Below are positions 1 to 6,172 of a stretch of 23,270 nt of DNA, piece after piece; the stretch's first letter is position 1; every line of letters begins with the position of its first letter. This DNA comes from CAYSCZ01 sp964429655. Lineage in GTDB: Bacteria > Bacteroidota > Bacteroidia > Cytophagales > Cyclobacteriaceae. The notes beneath the pieces are model-generated. The model had not been told where the DNA came from. It saw nothing but the letters and a program-made list of their open reading frames with translations, and did no database searches. Position numbers and translations under genes: made by a program. The stretch lies in the NCBI GenBank assembly GCA_964429655.1, contig CAYSCZ010000048.1:1-23270 (forward strand). Reading direction: 5' to 3'.

Positions 1-54
1 GATTTTTTGGGCTTTAACCCTTCATGACAAAATTCCAATGACAATTCTGGGTTA
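1..54. repeat. Right-hand part of long-hairpin repeat (copy A, cut by window start)
   Basis: Positions 1-44 match 1726-1769 of the full copy at 1607-1780 almost base for base. The fragment ends in CAATGACAATTCTGGGTTAA (about 35-54), which is the reverse complement of the left end of the copy at 23219. The missing left half and hairpin tip would lie before position 1. It sits about 40 bases beyond the stop codon of the MFS gene. Confidence 0.85.
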
Positions 55-92
55 ATTTTTTAATAGCAAGATTTTTGGGTTGAGTGGATGCT

Positions 93-1337
93 CTAAAATT
101 TTCTCCGCGCTCTTCTAAAAAGTATGGTTACTACTAAGCCCAAAATAGAAAATCCGGCTAAAATGCCGAAAAGATCTTGATGGCCGGCTGCACCAGGCGC
201 GCTGTCCAGCACCCAGCCCATCAGTGGCCCCATAAATACGTCAGGTGTATAACCGATAACCGAAACAACTCCGGCGGCACTACCTGTGATCACTAAGGGG
301 AGTTTGGCTTCCTGGAATAGGGCAAAGTACAAACCGCGTAATCCGTAGATACCCACACTGGTTGTTGCCAGAGTTAGTATAATCATGACTTCCATTCCGG
401 GCTGTAGAAATCCTGTTGTTAAAAACAGACTACCTATTAGCATGATGGCAAAACACACCGCCACCATCTTGGAATGTAAAAAATAATCACCCAGCAGGCC
501 TGCTGCAATGGCAGCCAGGGGGCGGATCCAGAATGAGATGGTTGCGATATGGGCAGCATCCACATCATTATAATTGAAGGCGACGCTGGCATACAGGGAG
601 AAGTCATCTGTGCATTTGTAGCCTACATAGCTGCAAAGCACAATCAACGCCTGGTACCATACCGTCCTTCTTTTTAAGGCTATTTTCACACCTTCCATGG
701 AAATTCTTTGAATCGAGTCCCGGTCGAAAATGTCTTTAGGCAGGAAAAACCAAATGAATAGGGCACCTGAGGCGGTCAGCCCGCTAAAGATAAGGATAAT
801 GTAGCTCAGGGATTGGCTAAGCTGTTGGGTAGTTGCATCATCCGCAGAAACGTGTAAGAAAGCATCCAGCAGAAAAACCGAGGAAGAAGCAATGGCTGCA
901 GCCACAAACCCCCGTCCGGCATCAATTGCGCCAAATGACCTTCCCTGGGCATCTGCTCCCCCTAGCTCTCGTTGAGCCTTCACATAGGCAGCCCAGAATA
1001 GCAGTATGGTTGTAAGCCCCCAAAAACCATAAAGAAGTGTAAGTACAAAAAGGCTGGGTATGGTGGCCATCCAAACACCACCTAAGGAGGTAACCAGTAA
1101 TGCCGTTGGCAGGAGACTGCGAGGAGAGAACCGGTCAGCGACAGGTCCTCCGAAAAAATAGGCGAGCATGGCCACAATTCCATAAAGTGAGAAAGCGGTG
1201 CCAAGCTGCAGGTTATTGATGTCAAAAGCTGCGAGAAATGTTGGGCGAAAAATACGTGTCACAACGAAAGGAAGCAGGAAAATAAATTCTCCAATCAGCA
1301 TCAAGGTCCCTACCGAAAGAATTTTACGAAAATCCAT
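93..1337 (-). CDS. MFS transporter, 12-helix permease
   Basis: A 414-residue polytopic inner-membrane protein of the major facilitator superfamily, with about twelve hydrophobic segments and a hydrophilic central loop near residues 205-225. The GGPVADRFSPR stretch after the second helix is the usual MFS loop 2-3 motif. A conserved-looking segment KAQRELGGADAQGR follows helix 4. The length is normal for the family and the ATG at 1337 begins right before the first helix. Just upstream on the same strand lies the remnant of an N-acyl-D-amino-acid deacylase, so the transporter may once have served an acyl-D-amino-acid or peptide-derived substrate; this is inference from position only. By eye the gene is richer in G+C than the rest of the window, which could mean a different origin. 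Substrate unknown. Confidence 0.85.
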   Translation of the reverse strand: MDFRKILSVGTLMLIGEFIFLLPFVVTRIFRPTFLAAFDINNLQLGTAFSLYGIVAMLAYFFGGPVADRFSPRSLLPTALLVTSLGGVWMATIPSLFVLTLLYGFWGLTTILLFWAAYVKAQRELGGADAQGRSFGAIDAGRGFVAAAIASSSVFLLDAFLHVSADDATTQQLSQSLSYIILIFSGLTASGALFIWFFLPKDIFDRDSIQRISMEGVKIALKRRTVWYQALIVLCSYVGYKCTDDFSLYASVAFNYNDVDAAHIATISFWIRPLAAIAAGLLGDYFLHSKMVAVCFAIMLIGSLFLTTGFLQPGMEVMIILTLATTSVGIYGLRGLYFALFQEAKLPLVITGSAAGVVSVIGYTPDVFMGPLMGWVLDSAPGAAGHQDLFGILAGFSILGLVVTILFRRARRKF

Positions 1338-1390
1338 ACATTCTGCAACCTAATGAATTTTGCAGTTATTAACAGGAATGAAAAAATGAT

Positions 1391-1606
1391 TCATTTCTTT
1401 AAAACTTCGTCAATCGCTTGTATCTGGGCCTTGGTTCTTAAAGCGCTGCCCTTTTATTCATTTTCTTTCTCAGTACCTTTCCTGAGCGAACGTTTTTAAA
1501 TTCACCCTTTTCAACTGCTATCTTACCATTAGTTATTACATGTTCAATGCTTTCGGGATATGGATGAGGGTCTGAAAATGTTGATTTATCAATTGCTGTT
1601 TTAGGG
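1391..1606 (-). pseudogene. N-acyl-D-amino-acid deacylase (D-aminoacylase) C-terminal remnant
   Basis: Read on the minus strand from about 1606, the frame gives NPKTAIDKSTFSDPHPYPES followed by IEHVITNGKIAVEKGEFKN and GKVLRKK. This matches the typical C-terminal part of D-aminoacylases of the amidohydrolase superfamily (DPxxYPxGIxxVIVNGKxVVxxG...GxVLR). The frame stops at 1438. Adding one base near 1444 would continue it into TKAQIQAIDEVLKK and a stop at 1391, so a frameshift is likely. There is no catalytic domain: coding sense ends exactly where the long-hairpin repeat begins at 1607, and no remainder is found beyond the repeat. The fragment lies 53 bases upstream of the MFS start in the same direction, as in a former operon. 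Confidence 0.7.
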
Positions 1607-1780
1607 TTAAACCCGGAATTGTTATTAGACTTTCTATTACATGGTTAAATCACTTCAAATCATACACTTAACATGTTATTGGCTCGTCACCATAGCGATG
1701 CTATGCCTCCTCGACCTAAGTGCCTGATTTTTTGGGCTTTAACCCTTCATGACAAAATTCCAATGACAAATCTGGATTAA
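1607..1780. repeat. Long-hairpin repeat element, full copy (copy B)
   Basis: About 174 bp bounded by imperfect terminal inverted repeats: TTAAACCCGGAATTGTTATT at the left end and CAATGACAAATCTGGATTAA at the right end. The tip of the palindrome is CATAGC-GAT-GCTATG (1691-1705). Further complementary pairs lie between, such as GGTTAAA (1643-1649) with TTTAACC (1738-1744) and CACTTA with TAAGTG. It therefore can fold as one long imperfect hairpin. It shares 44 bp with the window start and about 52 bp with the window end. No open frame is present and no target duplication is visible. A MITE-like or REP-like non-autonomous element is my reading. Confidence 0.8.
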
Positions 1781-1866
1781 AAATTGTAATTTCAGCTTTG
1801 TAACCCAATTCAAGTTTACCCCTGTTTATGGTGGAGGTAAAAAATCTAAATATGCAATATGTTTAC

Positions 1867-2484
1867 ATGAGATGCTTTAGAATACTCATCTTGATTTTGA
1901 TGGTAAGTTTGGTGTCAATATCTGCATATTGCCAGAACGTTGAGCGTATGTTTAGCTTTGATAAAAACCGGAAAGCGCTTGAGGCTCTAAGGGATCAATT
2001 TGAATGTAAGGTTAAACCCGAAGGCAGCAAATTAGAGCTGGCCACACTTTTGGCGCTTAAGTATTATCCTGAGCTCAAGCACAATACCATAAAAATTAAG
2101 TTTAAACAGAATGTTCGTCATCCGATAACCGCCAGCTATTCATTTTGGAATCTTTTCAAGCTTAGAAAGCGTCATAATTACATTCTTTTGATTAAGCCTG
2201 GGTCATTCGTAGAGCGTATTGACCTGAATGGTCAGGTAGGCATCATCGGTCATGAGCTGGCACATTTTTCCTATTATCGTAACAGGCCTTCCATCGGTAT
2301 GGTGTCCTGGGTATTTAAATATATCGCTTCCAAAAGATTCCGTCGACAGTTTGAGCGGAACGCAGACAAATTAACCATCGAAAAAGGCCTGGGGTGGCAA
2401 TTGATGGAGGTGGCTTACTACACATCCCGCCAAGAGATCAGGGAGAGCATGAGATCAATTGATATTTATCAATTAATTGATTGA
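1867..2484 (+). CDS. Secreted putative metallopeptidase with HExxH motif
   Basis: I prefer the ATG at 1867 because it puts MRCFRILILILMVSLVSISA, a clean signal peptide ending before YCQ, at the N-terminus. The upstream ATGs at 1828 and 1852 add an unlikely polar extension, although GGAGG at 1831-1835 could serve 1852. The mature protein is about 180 residues. GHELAHF gives an HExxH zinc-binding motif at about residues 129-133, and FERNADK about 34 residues later offers an ExxxD third-ligand motif, as in gluzincins such as M48-type peptidases. A hydrophobic segment between them could be amphipathic or membrane-associated. It is shorter than M48 enzymes and I cannot assign a named family. It lies alone, just downstream of the repeat at 1607-1780. 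Confidence 0.6.
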   Translation: MRCFRILILILMVSLVSISAYCQNVERMFSFDKNRKALEALRDQFECKVKPEGSKLELATLLALKYYPELKHNTIKIKFKQNVRHPITASYSFWNLFKLRKRHNYILLIKPGSFVERIDLNGQVGIIGHELAHFSYYRNRPSIGMVSWVFKYIASKRFRRQFERNADKLTIEKGLGWQLMEVAYYTSRQEIRESMRSIDIYQLID

Positions 2485-2545
2485 TAGTTTTTTGACCCCA
2501 TTCATCTTTACTAATCCGGTAAGTAACATGATTTTCATTTTTTAG

Positions 2546-2750
2546 TCAATAATTCTTTTGGTGCATCAACGCTCCGTTGGATCGAATAGCGTCCTTGAAA
2601 AAAATCTTGAATACATGTAATTGATATCGATCATAATCAGGAGGTTACTCCAAGATCATTAGCCCTCTCATACAAAGGTTTCATGTCTTGTTCTTCGAGT
2701 GGTCTTAAAAAGACAAGGTCATTTTCGAGAGTAAGTTGGAGGTTTAGCAT
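2546..2750 (-). pseudogene. GNAT-family N-acetyltransferase remnant, frameshifted
   Basis: From the ATG at 2750 the minus strand reads MLNLQLTLENDLVFLRPLEE then QDMKPLYERANDLGVTS and a stop at 2637. This is the usual beginning of a RimJ/RimL-type GNAT acetyltransferase (LxxxLENDxVxLRPLxxxDxxxLY). In a second frame the sequence continues with PDYDRYQLHVFKIFFKDAIR and SNGALMHQKNY, then a stop at 2546. This resembles the next part of the same family (the DRYxxxVFxxFFxxAxxSxGA region). The acetyl-CoA-binding half is missing. The gene is therefore both frameshifted and truncated. It fills most of the gap between the genes at 1867 and 2894; I see nothing else in that gap. Confidence 0.65.
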
Positions 2751-2893
2751 AGCAATAAGATGATAAAGTAAATATAAATCTCCAAGCGATTAATTAAATA
2801 AATAAATTAGAAGCCATTAAAGATCTTTCTCAACAGGATTTTAATAAAATTTACAACTATTCGGATTATTTAACCTGGCAATTTCAAGAGCGA

Positions 2894-3406
2894 GTGGAAC
2901 TGATTCAAGGAAAGATATTTCCCATGAGTCCCGCTCCCTACAGTGGTCATCAACGAATATCCACTGCACTGTCAGCACTCGTTTGGCAACACTTCAAGGG
3001 AAAAACCTGTGAGGTTTTTGAAGCACCCTTTGATGTCCGGCTGAATAGAACCAAACAATCAGATAAAGCATCAATTACAGTTGTTCAGCCTGATCTGTGT
3101 GTGATCTGTGATCCGGATAAAATTGATGATCGTGGGTGCAATGGTGCTCCTGAACTGATAGTGGAAATATTATCTCCCGGAAATTCTAAAAAGGAGATGA
3201 AGGAAAAAATGAAAGTTTATGAAGTAGCTGGCGTGAAAGAGTACTGTCGGATCAATCCATTAGATCGAAACGTGATTATTTATGTTCTTGAGAATAATCA
3301 ATATAAAGGCCTCAAACCCTATTTGGAAGAAGATATATTAACATCTCCAATATTTCCGGATTTGAAACTGACTTTGGAAGAAGTATTTCCCAAGTATAAA
3401 TGTTGA
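2894..3406 (+). CDS. Uma2-family putative endonuclease, N-terminus uncertain
   Basis: A Uma2 (DUF820, PD-(D/E)XK nuclease fold) protein. Family marks are VELIQGKIFPMSPAP, HQRIS, VQPDLCVI with the conserved aspartate, and APELIVEILSPGNS with the conserved glutamate. The only usual start in frame is GTG at 2894, but this lies inside the domain: the frame stays open back to 2798 and encodes NKLEAIKDLSQQDF, YNYSDYLTWQFQER, which is the expected N-terminus. The codon at 2798 is ATA where ATG would be expected. The normally conserved KEYWxV...P region reads KEYCRINP, losing the Trp. Either the gene uses a non-standard start, begins at GTG without its first strand and helix, or has been silenced. 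Uma2 genes occur in many copies with unknown role; no partner gene is evident here. Confidence 0.65.
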   Translation: MELIQGKIFPMSPAPYSGHQRISTALSALVWQHFKGKTCEVFEAPFDVRLNRTKQSDKASITVVQPDLCVICDPDKIDDRGCNGAPELIVEILSPGNSKKEMKEKMKVYEVAGVKEYCRINPLDRNVIIYVLENNQYKGLKPYLEEDILTSPIFPDLKLTLEEVFPKYKC

Positions 3407-3646
3407 ACGTAAAATTTTAAGGTGATCAAGAAACAAGAGGAAAAAGCGGAATAGCTATAATAGAATGCATAGTGTGTGAATTTTGATCGTATTTAATACA
3501 TTTTATAATTATCCCTTATATTTCCTGGTATTACATTGTTCCAATACTCTGAGTCTTTTTCCGGAAAACTAGATAATAATATTATTTTTAAAATCATTTA
3601 TTTCCTCGACCTTTAAAATCTAACCCTTTTAATCTGCTTTAAACGT

Positions 3647-4057
3647 ATGATGATAAAAAAGCTATTATTTAAATTATTACTGATACTTATTGCTGTAACC
3701 ATTTTAAGTGGTCTGACTATGTTGGCGCAGGCAATTTTTATTGGTCACGCTTCAGAAAATACACAGGGAACTGTATCATTTATTTTATCAGTATTTGCTG
3801 TATTTATATTTTCAACTTTCTCAGGAAGTTTTATAAGGATTTTTAATTATGACCGAACCTTATCCATACCAGTAGCGCTGTCAATAATCATTTTATTGAT
3901 TTATACGTGGTTGGTTATTCAACAAGTACCAGAATATCCGATATGGTATACTTTGGTTGTGGGTATGCTATCTGTTCTTGGCATATGGATCGGTTATTAT
4001 CATGATGCTATCGCTACTAATAAAGACATTCCGGATATGCCAGGCACTAACGGATAG
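3647..4057 (+). CDS. Small four-helix integral membrane protein, unknown function
   Basis: A 136-residue hydrophobic protein with about four predicted transmembrane helices (roughly residues 7-29, 42-62, 76-92 and 102-118) and a short polar tail. It starts at ATGATG; the ATG at 3650 would serve equally well. I recognise no family motif. It is a single gene with about 240 bases of AT-rich DNA before it, in which I see no other gene, and it converges with the minus-strand gene ending at 4150. Confidence 0.6.
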   Translation: MMIKKLLFKLLLILIAVTILSGLTMLAQAIFIGHASENTQGTVSFILSVFAVFIFSTFSGSFIRIFNYDRTLSIPVALSIIILLIYTWLVIQQVPEYPIWYTLVVGMLSVLGIWIGYYHDAIATNKDIPDMPGTNG

Positions 4058-4149
4058 AGATATTATCAATAATTAAAAAATGAGAAAACTTAAGTTGATT
4101 GTGCGCAACAAGATATTTCATTTCAATATTGATATTTTATAAAAAGGTA

Positions 4150-4866
4150 TTATCTGGTTAAGATTTCTGCCCCTTCTTCATAATCATAATTCGGTGTCAT
4201 CCATTCCGAGGTGGCTTTTTTCATATTTTTATCAAAAGTATATACCTCCAGGCCATAAGAACCACCAATTCCCCAAACACCCATAAGGCTGTTATCTATC
4301 ACATAACCAAAACCGCTGTAAGGTGTTCCATCGCCGAGGTACCAGTTCAGATGATAAATATCTCCGTCTTTTTTAATCTTCAATGTGCCTTTATAGGCTT
4401 CGGTGGCGCCAAGTTCAACATCCCCTTTTGACCTTCTTCCTACCACTTCATACGTACCTTCAATATTACGTCTTTTCAATTTTCCGGCTAATAACTCCGC
4501 CCCTCGGCCTTTGTGGGATGTCCAGCTTCCGGAACCTTCCAGGCCGCCTTTTTCATTTAAAGGGTATTCCAACAGTCCATACCGGAATGTCCCGATTCCA
4601 TATGCCGCAAACATCATATTTGATTTTTTATCATAGAGGCCTGTGCCAGGAAATGACTCCCTTTGACTTTTATTTTCATATTTTATATCCCATTTCAAAC
4701 GATACATCACACTGGTAACGGGCTCCATGTTGAGCGTACCGCTATAAGATTCACTTTTAGGATTTTTACCTTCTACTTCCCATGTTCCTTTTAAATCATT
4801 TTGAGCCGACATGGATCCGCACAGGAATATTTGAAATGATAAAAGCAGGATAAATTTAGTTTTCAT
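4150..4866 (-). CDS. Secreted protein with two copies of an approximately 100-residue domain
   Basis: A 238-residue protein with a signal peptide (MKTKFILLLSFQIFLCGSMSAQ). The mature part is an internal duplication. The first unit starts at LKGTWEVEGK and the second at IEGTYEVVGR. Each continues with a YxGTL strand, a Y-L-W strand (YRLKWDI and YHLNWYL), a GxG turn (GTGLYDKKSNMMFAAYGIG and GFGYVIDNSLMGVWGIG), a YGLxxY strand and an xxSGSW or ATSEW strand. The alternating pattern points to beta barrels or beta sandwiches of lipocalin-like size, but I cannot name a family. It is a single gene with its own upstream region and no evident operon partner. Function unknown. Confidence 0.65.
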   Translation of the reverse strand: MKTKFILLLSFQIFLCGSMSAQNDLKGTWEVEGKNPKSESYSGTLNMEPVTSVMYRLKWDIKYENKSQRESFPGTGLYDKKSNMMFAAYGIGTFRYGLLEYPLNEKGGLEGSGSWTSHKGRGAELLAGKLKRRNIEGTYEVVGRRSKGDVELGATEAYKGTLKIKKDGDIYHLNWYLGDGTPYSGFGYVIDNSLMGVWGIGGSYGLEVYTFDKNMKKATSEWMTPNYDYEEGAEILTR

Positions 4867-5160
4867 GTTTATGGTATTTTGGGTTTAACATACAATTATG
4901 AATTTAGTAAGATAAAATTCAAGTTAATGAGTGAGGAAATAAACTGAAAGTTTGTAAAGCTAATTCTATACAGATGTAGTTATGATTTTTGTCAATGTGA
5001 TTTGATCGCCAGGGGAAAAATTTCATTTACCTAAATTTATTGAGCATATATACTTATTTCAAAATCTGCTTTTTGTTGGAGGACCTTCTCTAGCAGCAAT
5101 ACTTGTAAATCCCGGGTATTGATAGTCATCCAACTACCTAATCTTTTCAATCCGTAACCT
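4867..5160. other. Gene-free AT-rich stretch
   Basis: Between the secreted-protein gene ending upstream and the diverged repeat starting at 5161 I find no convincing gene. It must hold the promoter of the minus-strand gene starting at 4866. A 64-codon frame on the minus strand (5037-5231) runs from here into the repeat and has no family resemblance, so I do not call it. Confidence 0.4.
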
Positions 5161-5333
5161 ATAACCCTGAAATATGCAATAGAAAATCTATTCCAGACAT
5201 AAAACGCTTTGAAATAGGCACTTACCGTCAACTTGTTGAATCACCATAGCGGTGCTATGCCTCATCAACATAAGTACCTCTTTCTTTGCGTTTTATGCCT
5301 TCATCACGATTCCTAATGCATAATTCAGGATAA
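5161..5333. repeat. Long-hairpin repeat element, diverged full copy (copy C)
   Basis: It has the same length and plan as the copy at 1607-1780, sharing TCACCATAGCGRTGCTATGCCTC at the tip (about 5242-5264) and scattered identity elsewhere. The first 44 bases and the reverse complement of the last 44 align without gaps at 32 of 44 positions. They include CCTGAAATATGCAATAG (left) against CCTGAATTATGCATTAG (right, reversed) and a perfect CATAAAACGC with GCGTTTTATG. GTTGA with TCAAC and ACTTA with TAAGT flank the tip. These paired bases differ from copy B yet stay paired here. It lies 80 bases downstream of the HNH endonuclease gene. Confidence 0.75.
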
Positions 5334-5415
5334 AGCAGAATTGGTAATTGGATTTAATTGTCCAGACATGAGTGATTATATGATTATGAAAGGAAGTAAT
5401 CTTTTTTGTGAGGGC

Positions 5416-5976
5416 TCATTTCTTTTTATGGCCGATTTCTACATGACCCCAATGTTTGCCGGATTTTATTAAATAAAGTTGATTCTCTGATATACCAAAT
5501 TGTTTGGCGATCATTTTCATACGCGTCTTTCTGTTAGGGTCAAATATTTTTTCTTTTATCAGCCGAACTTTTGATTCGTTAAGCTTAGCACTTCTGATAA
5601 TACCATCACGCCATTTTGGGTTTTTTTGCTGATGTTCTTCTCTTTCTTGTTTGGTCACCCATTGTAAGTTTGATACATGATTATTTTGCTTATCATGATC
5701 AATGTGAATCACGTATTTATGAGCTTCATCTGGTTTCTCCAGGAAATGTTGTGAAACCATTCTGTGCACATAAAAAGCTGTTCGTTTGCCATTGGTTTTT
5801 CTAAATGTAATTGCTTTGTAACCTCTAACGGTTGATTGTTTAAGTAAATGCCCGATATCAGGCTTTATCTTATAGCTTTTTACATTTCCATGGCTTGAAA
5901 CAAATATTTTATGACAATCAATAATCTCAGGAATATCAAGTGGTTTCCAATCCTCTCCGTTGTTGTAGAAATCCAT
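5416..5976 (-). CDS. HNH endonuclease with NUMOD4-type N-terminus (homing-type)
   Basis: A 186-residue free-standing HNH nuclease. Residues about 8-60 (EDWKPLDIPEI ... GNVKS ... RGYKAITF) resemble the NUMOD4 DNA-binding module. The HNH core follows, with H71 in YVHRMV, H91 in VIHIDHDKQNN and N103 in HVSNLQWVT. A C-terminal helix-turn-helix at about residues 133-176 (KLNESKVRLIKEKI ... KMIAKQFGISENQLYLIKSG) is typical of the DNA-recognition tail of such enzymes. All catalytic residues are present. Proteins of this kind are known from phages, group I introns and as solitary selfish genes. Here no phage or intron is seen; the neighbour is a long-hairpin repeat. No signal peptide. Confidence 0.85.
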   Translation of the reverse strand: MDFYNNGEDWKPLDIPEIIDCHKIFVSSHGNVKSYKIKPDIGHLLKQSTVRGYKAITFRKTNGKRTAFYVHRMVSQHFLEKPDEAHKYVIHIDHDKQNNHVSNLQWVTKQEREEHQQKNPKWRDGIIRSAKLNESKVRLIKEKIFDPNRKTRMKMIAKQFGISENQLYLIKSGKHWGHVEIGHKKK

Positions 5977-6128
5977 GCTATTAATAACGCTACTGCAATT
6001 GTTTATTTATAATTTAAGACAATGCTTACTATAGGAAGTAGGTATTTGATAATATTTATGATGGTTAGTTTAATTCACATAAGTAAAAATAATGATTTCG
6101 AGCAAAAAAGTAACATCTTAAAATAAAA

Positions 6129-6149
6129 AAAGCGCCTTAAAGGCGCTTT
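6129..6149 (-). terminator. Intrinsic terminator of the propeller transcription unit
   Basis: AAAGCGCC and GGCGCTTT form an 8-bp stem around a 5-base loop. On the minus strand the stem is followed by a run of T residues (AAAAAA at about 6125-6130 on the plus strand). It lies about 24 bases past the stop codon at 6173 and is the clearest terminator in the window. Confidence 0.85.
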
Positions 6150-6172
6150 GTTCATAACTAATTGGTGCCAAA

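Noticed and set aside
1..1780. Repeats as integron attC sites
   Set aside because: attC sites also fold as imperfect hairpins, and the bases before the 23219 copy fit RYYYAAC. However, the opposite ends do not fit GTTRRRY, the elements are longer than usual, and the intervals do not hold single-gene cassettes.
5037..5231. 64-codon minus-strand frame beginning MTVSAYFKAF
   Set aside because: It runs through the left arm of the diverged repeat, has no family resemblance and no supporting start context, so it is most likely chance coding sense.
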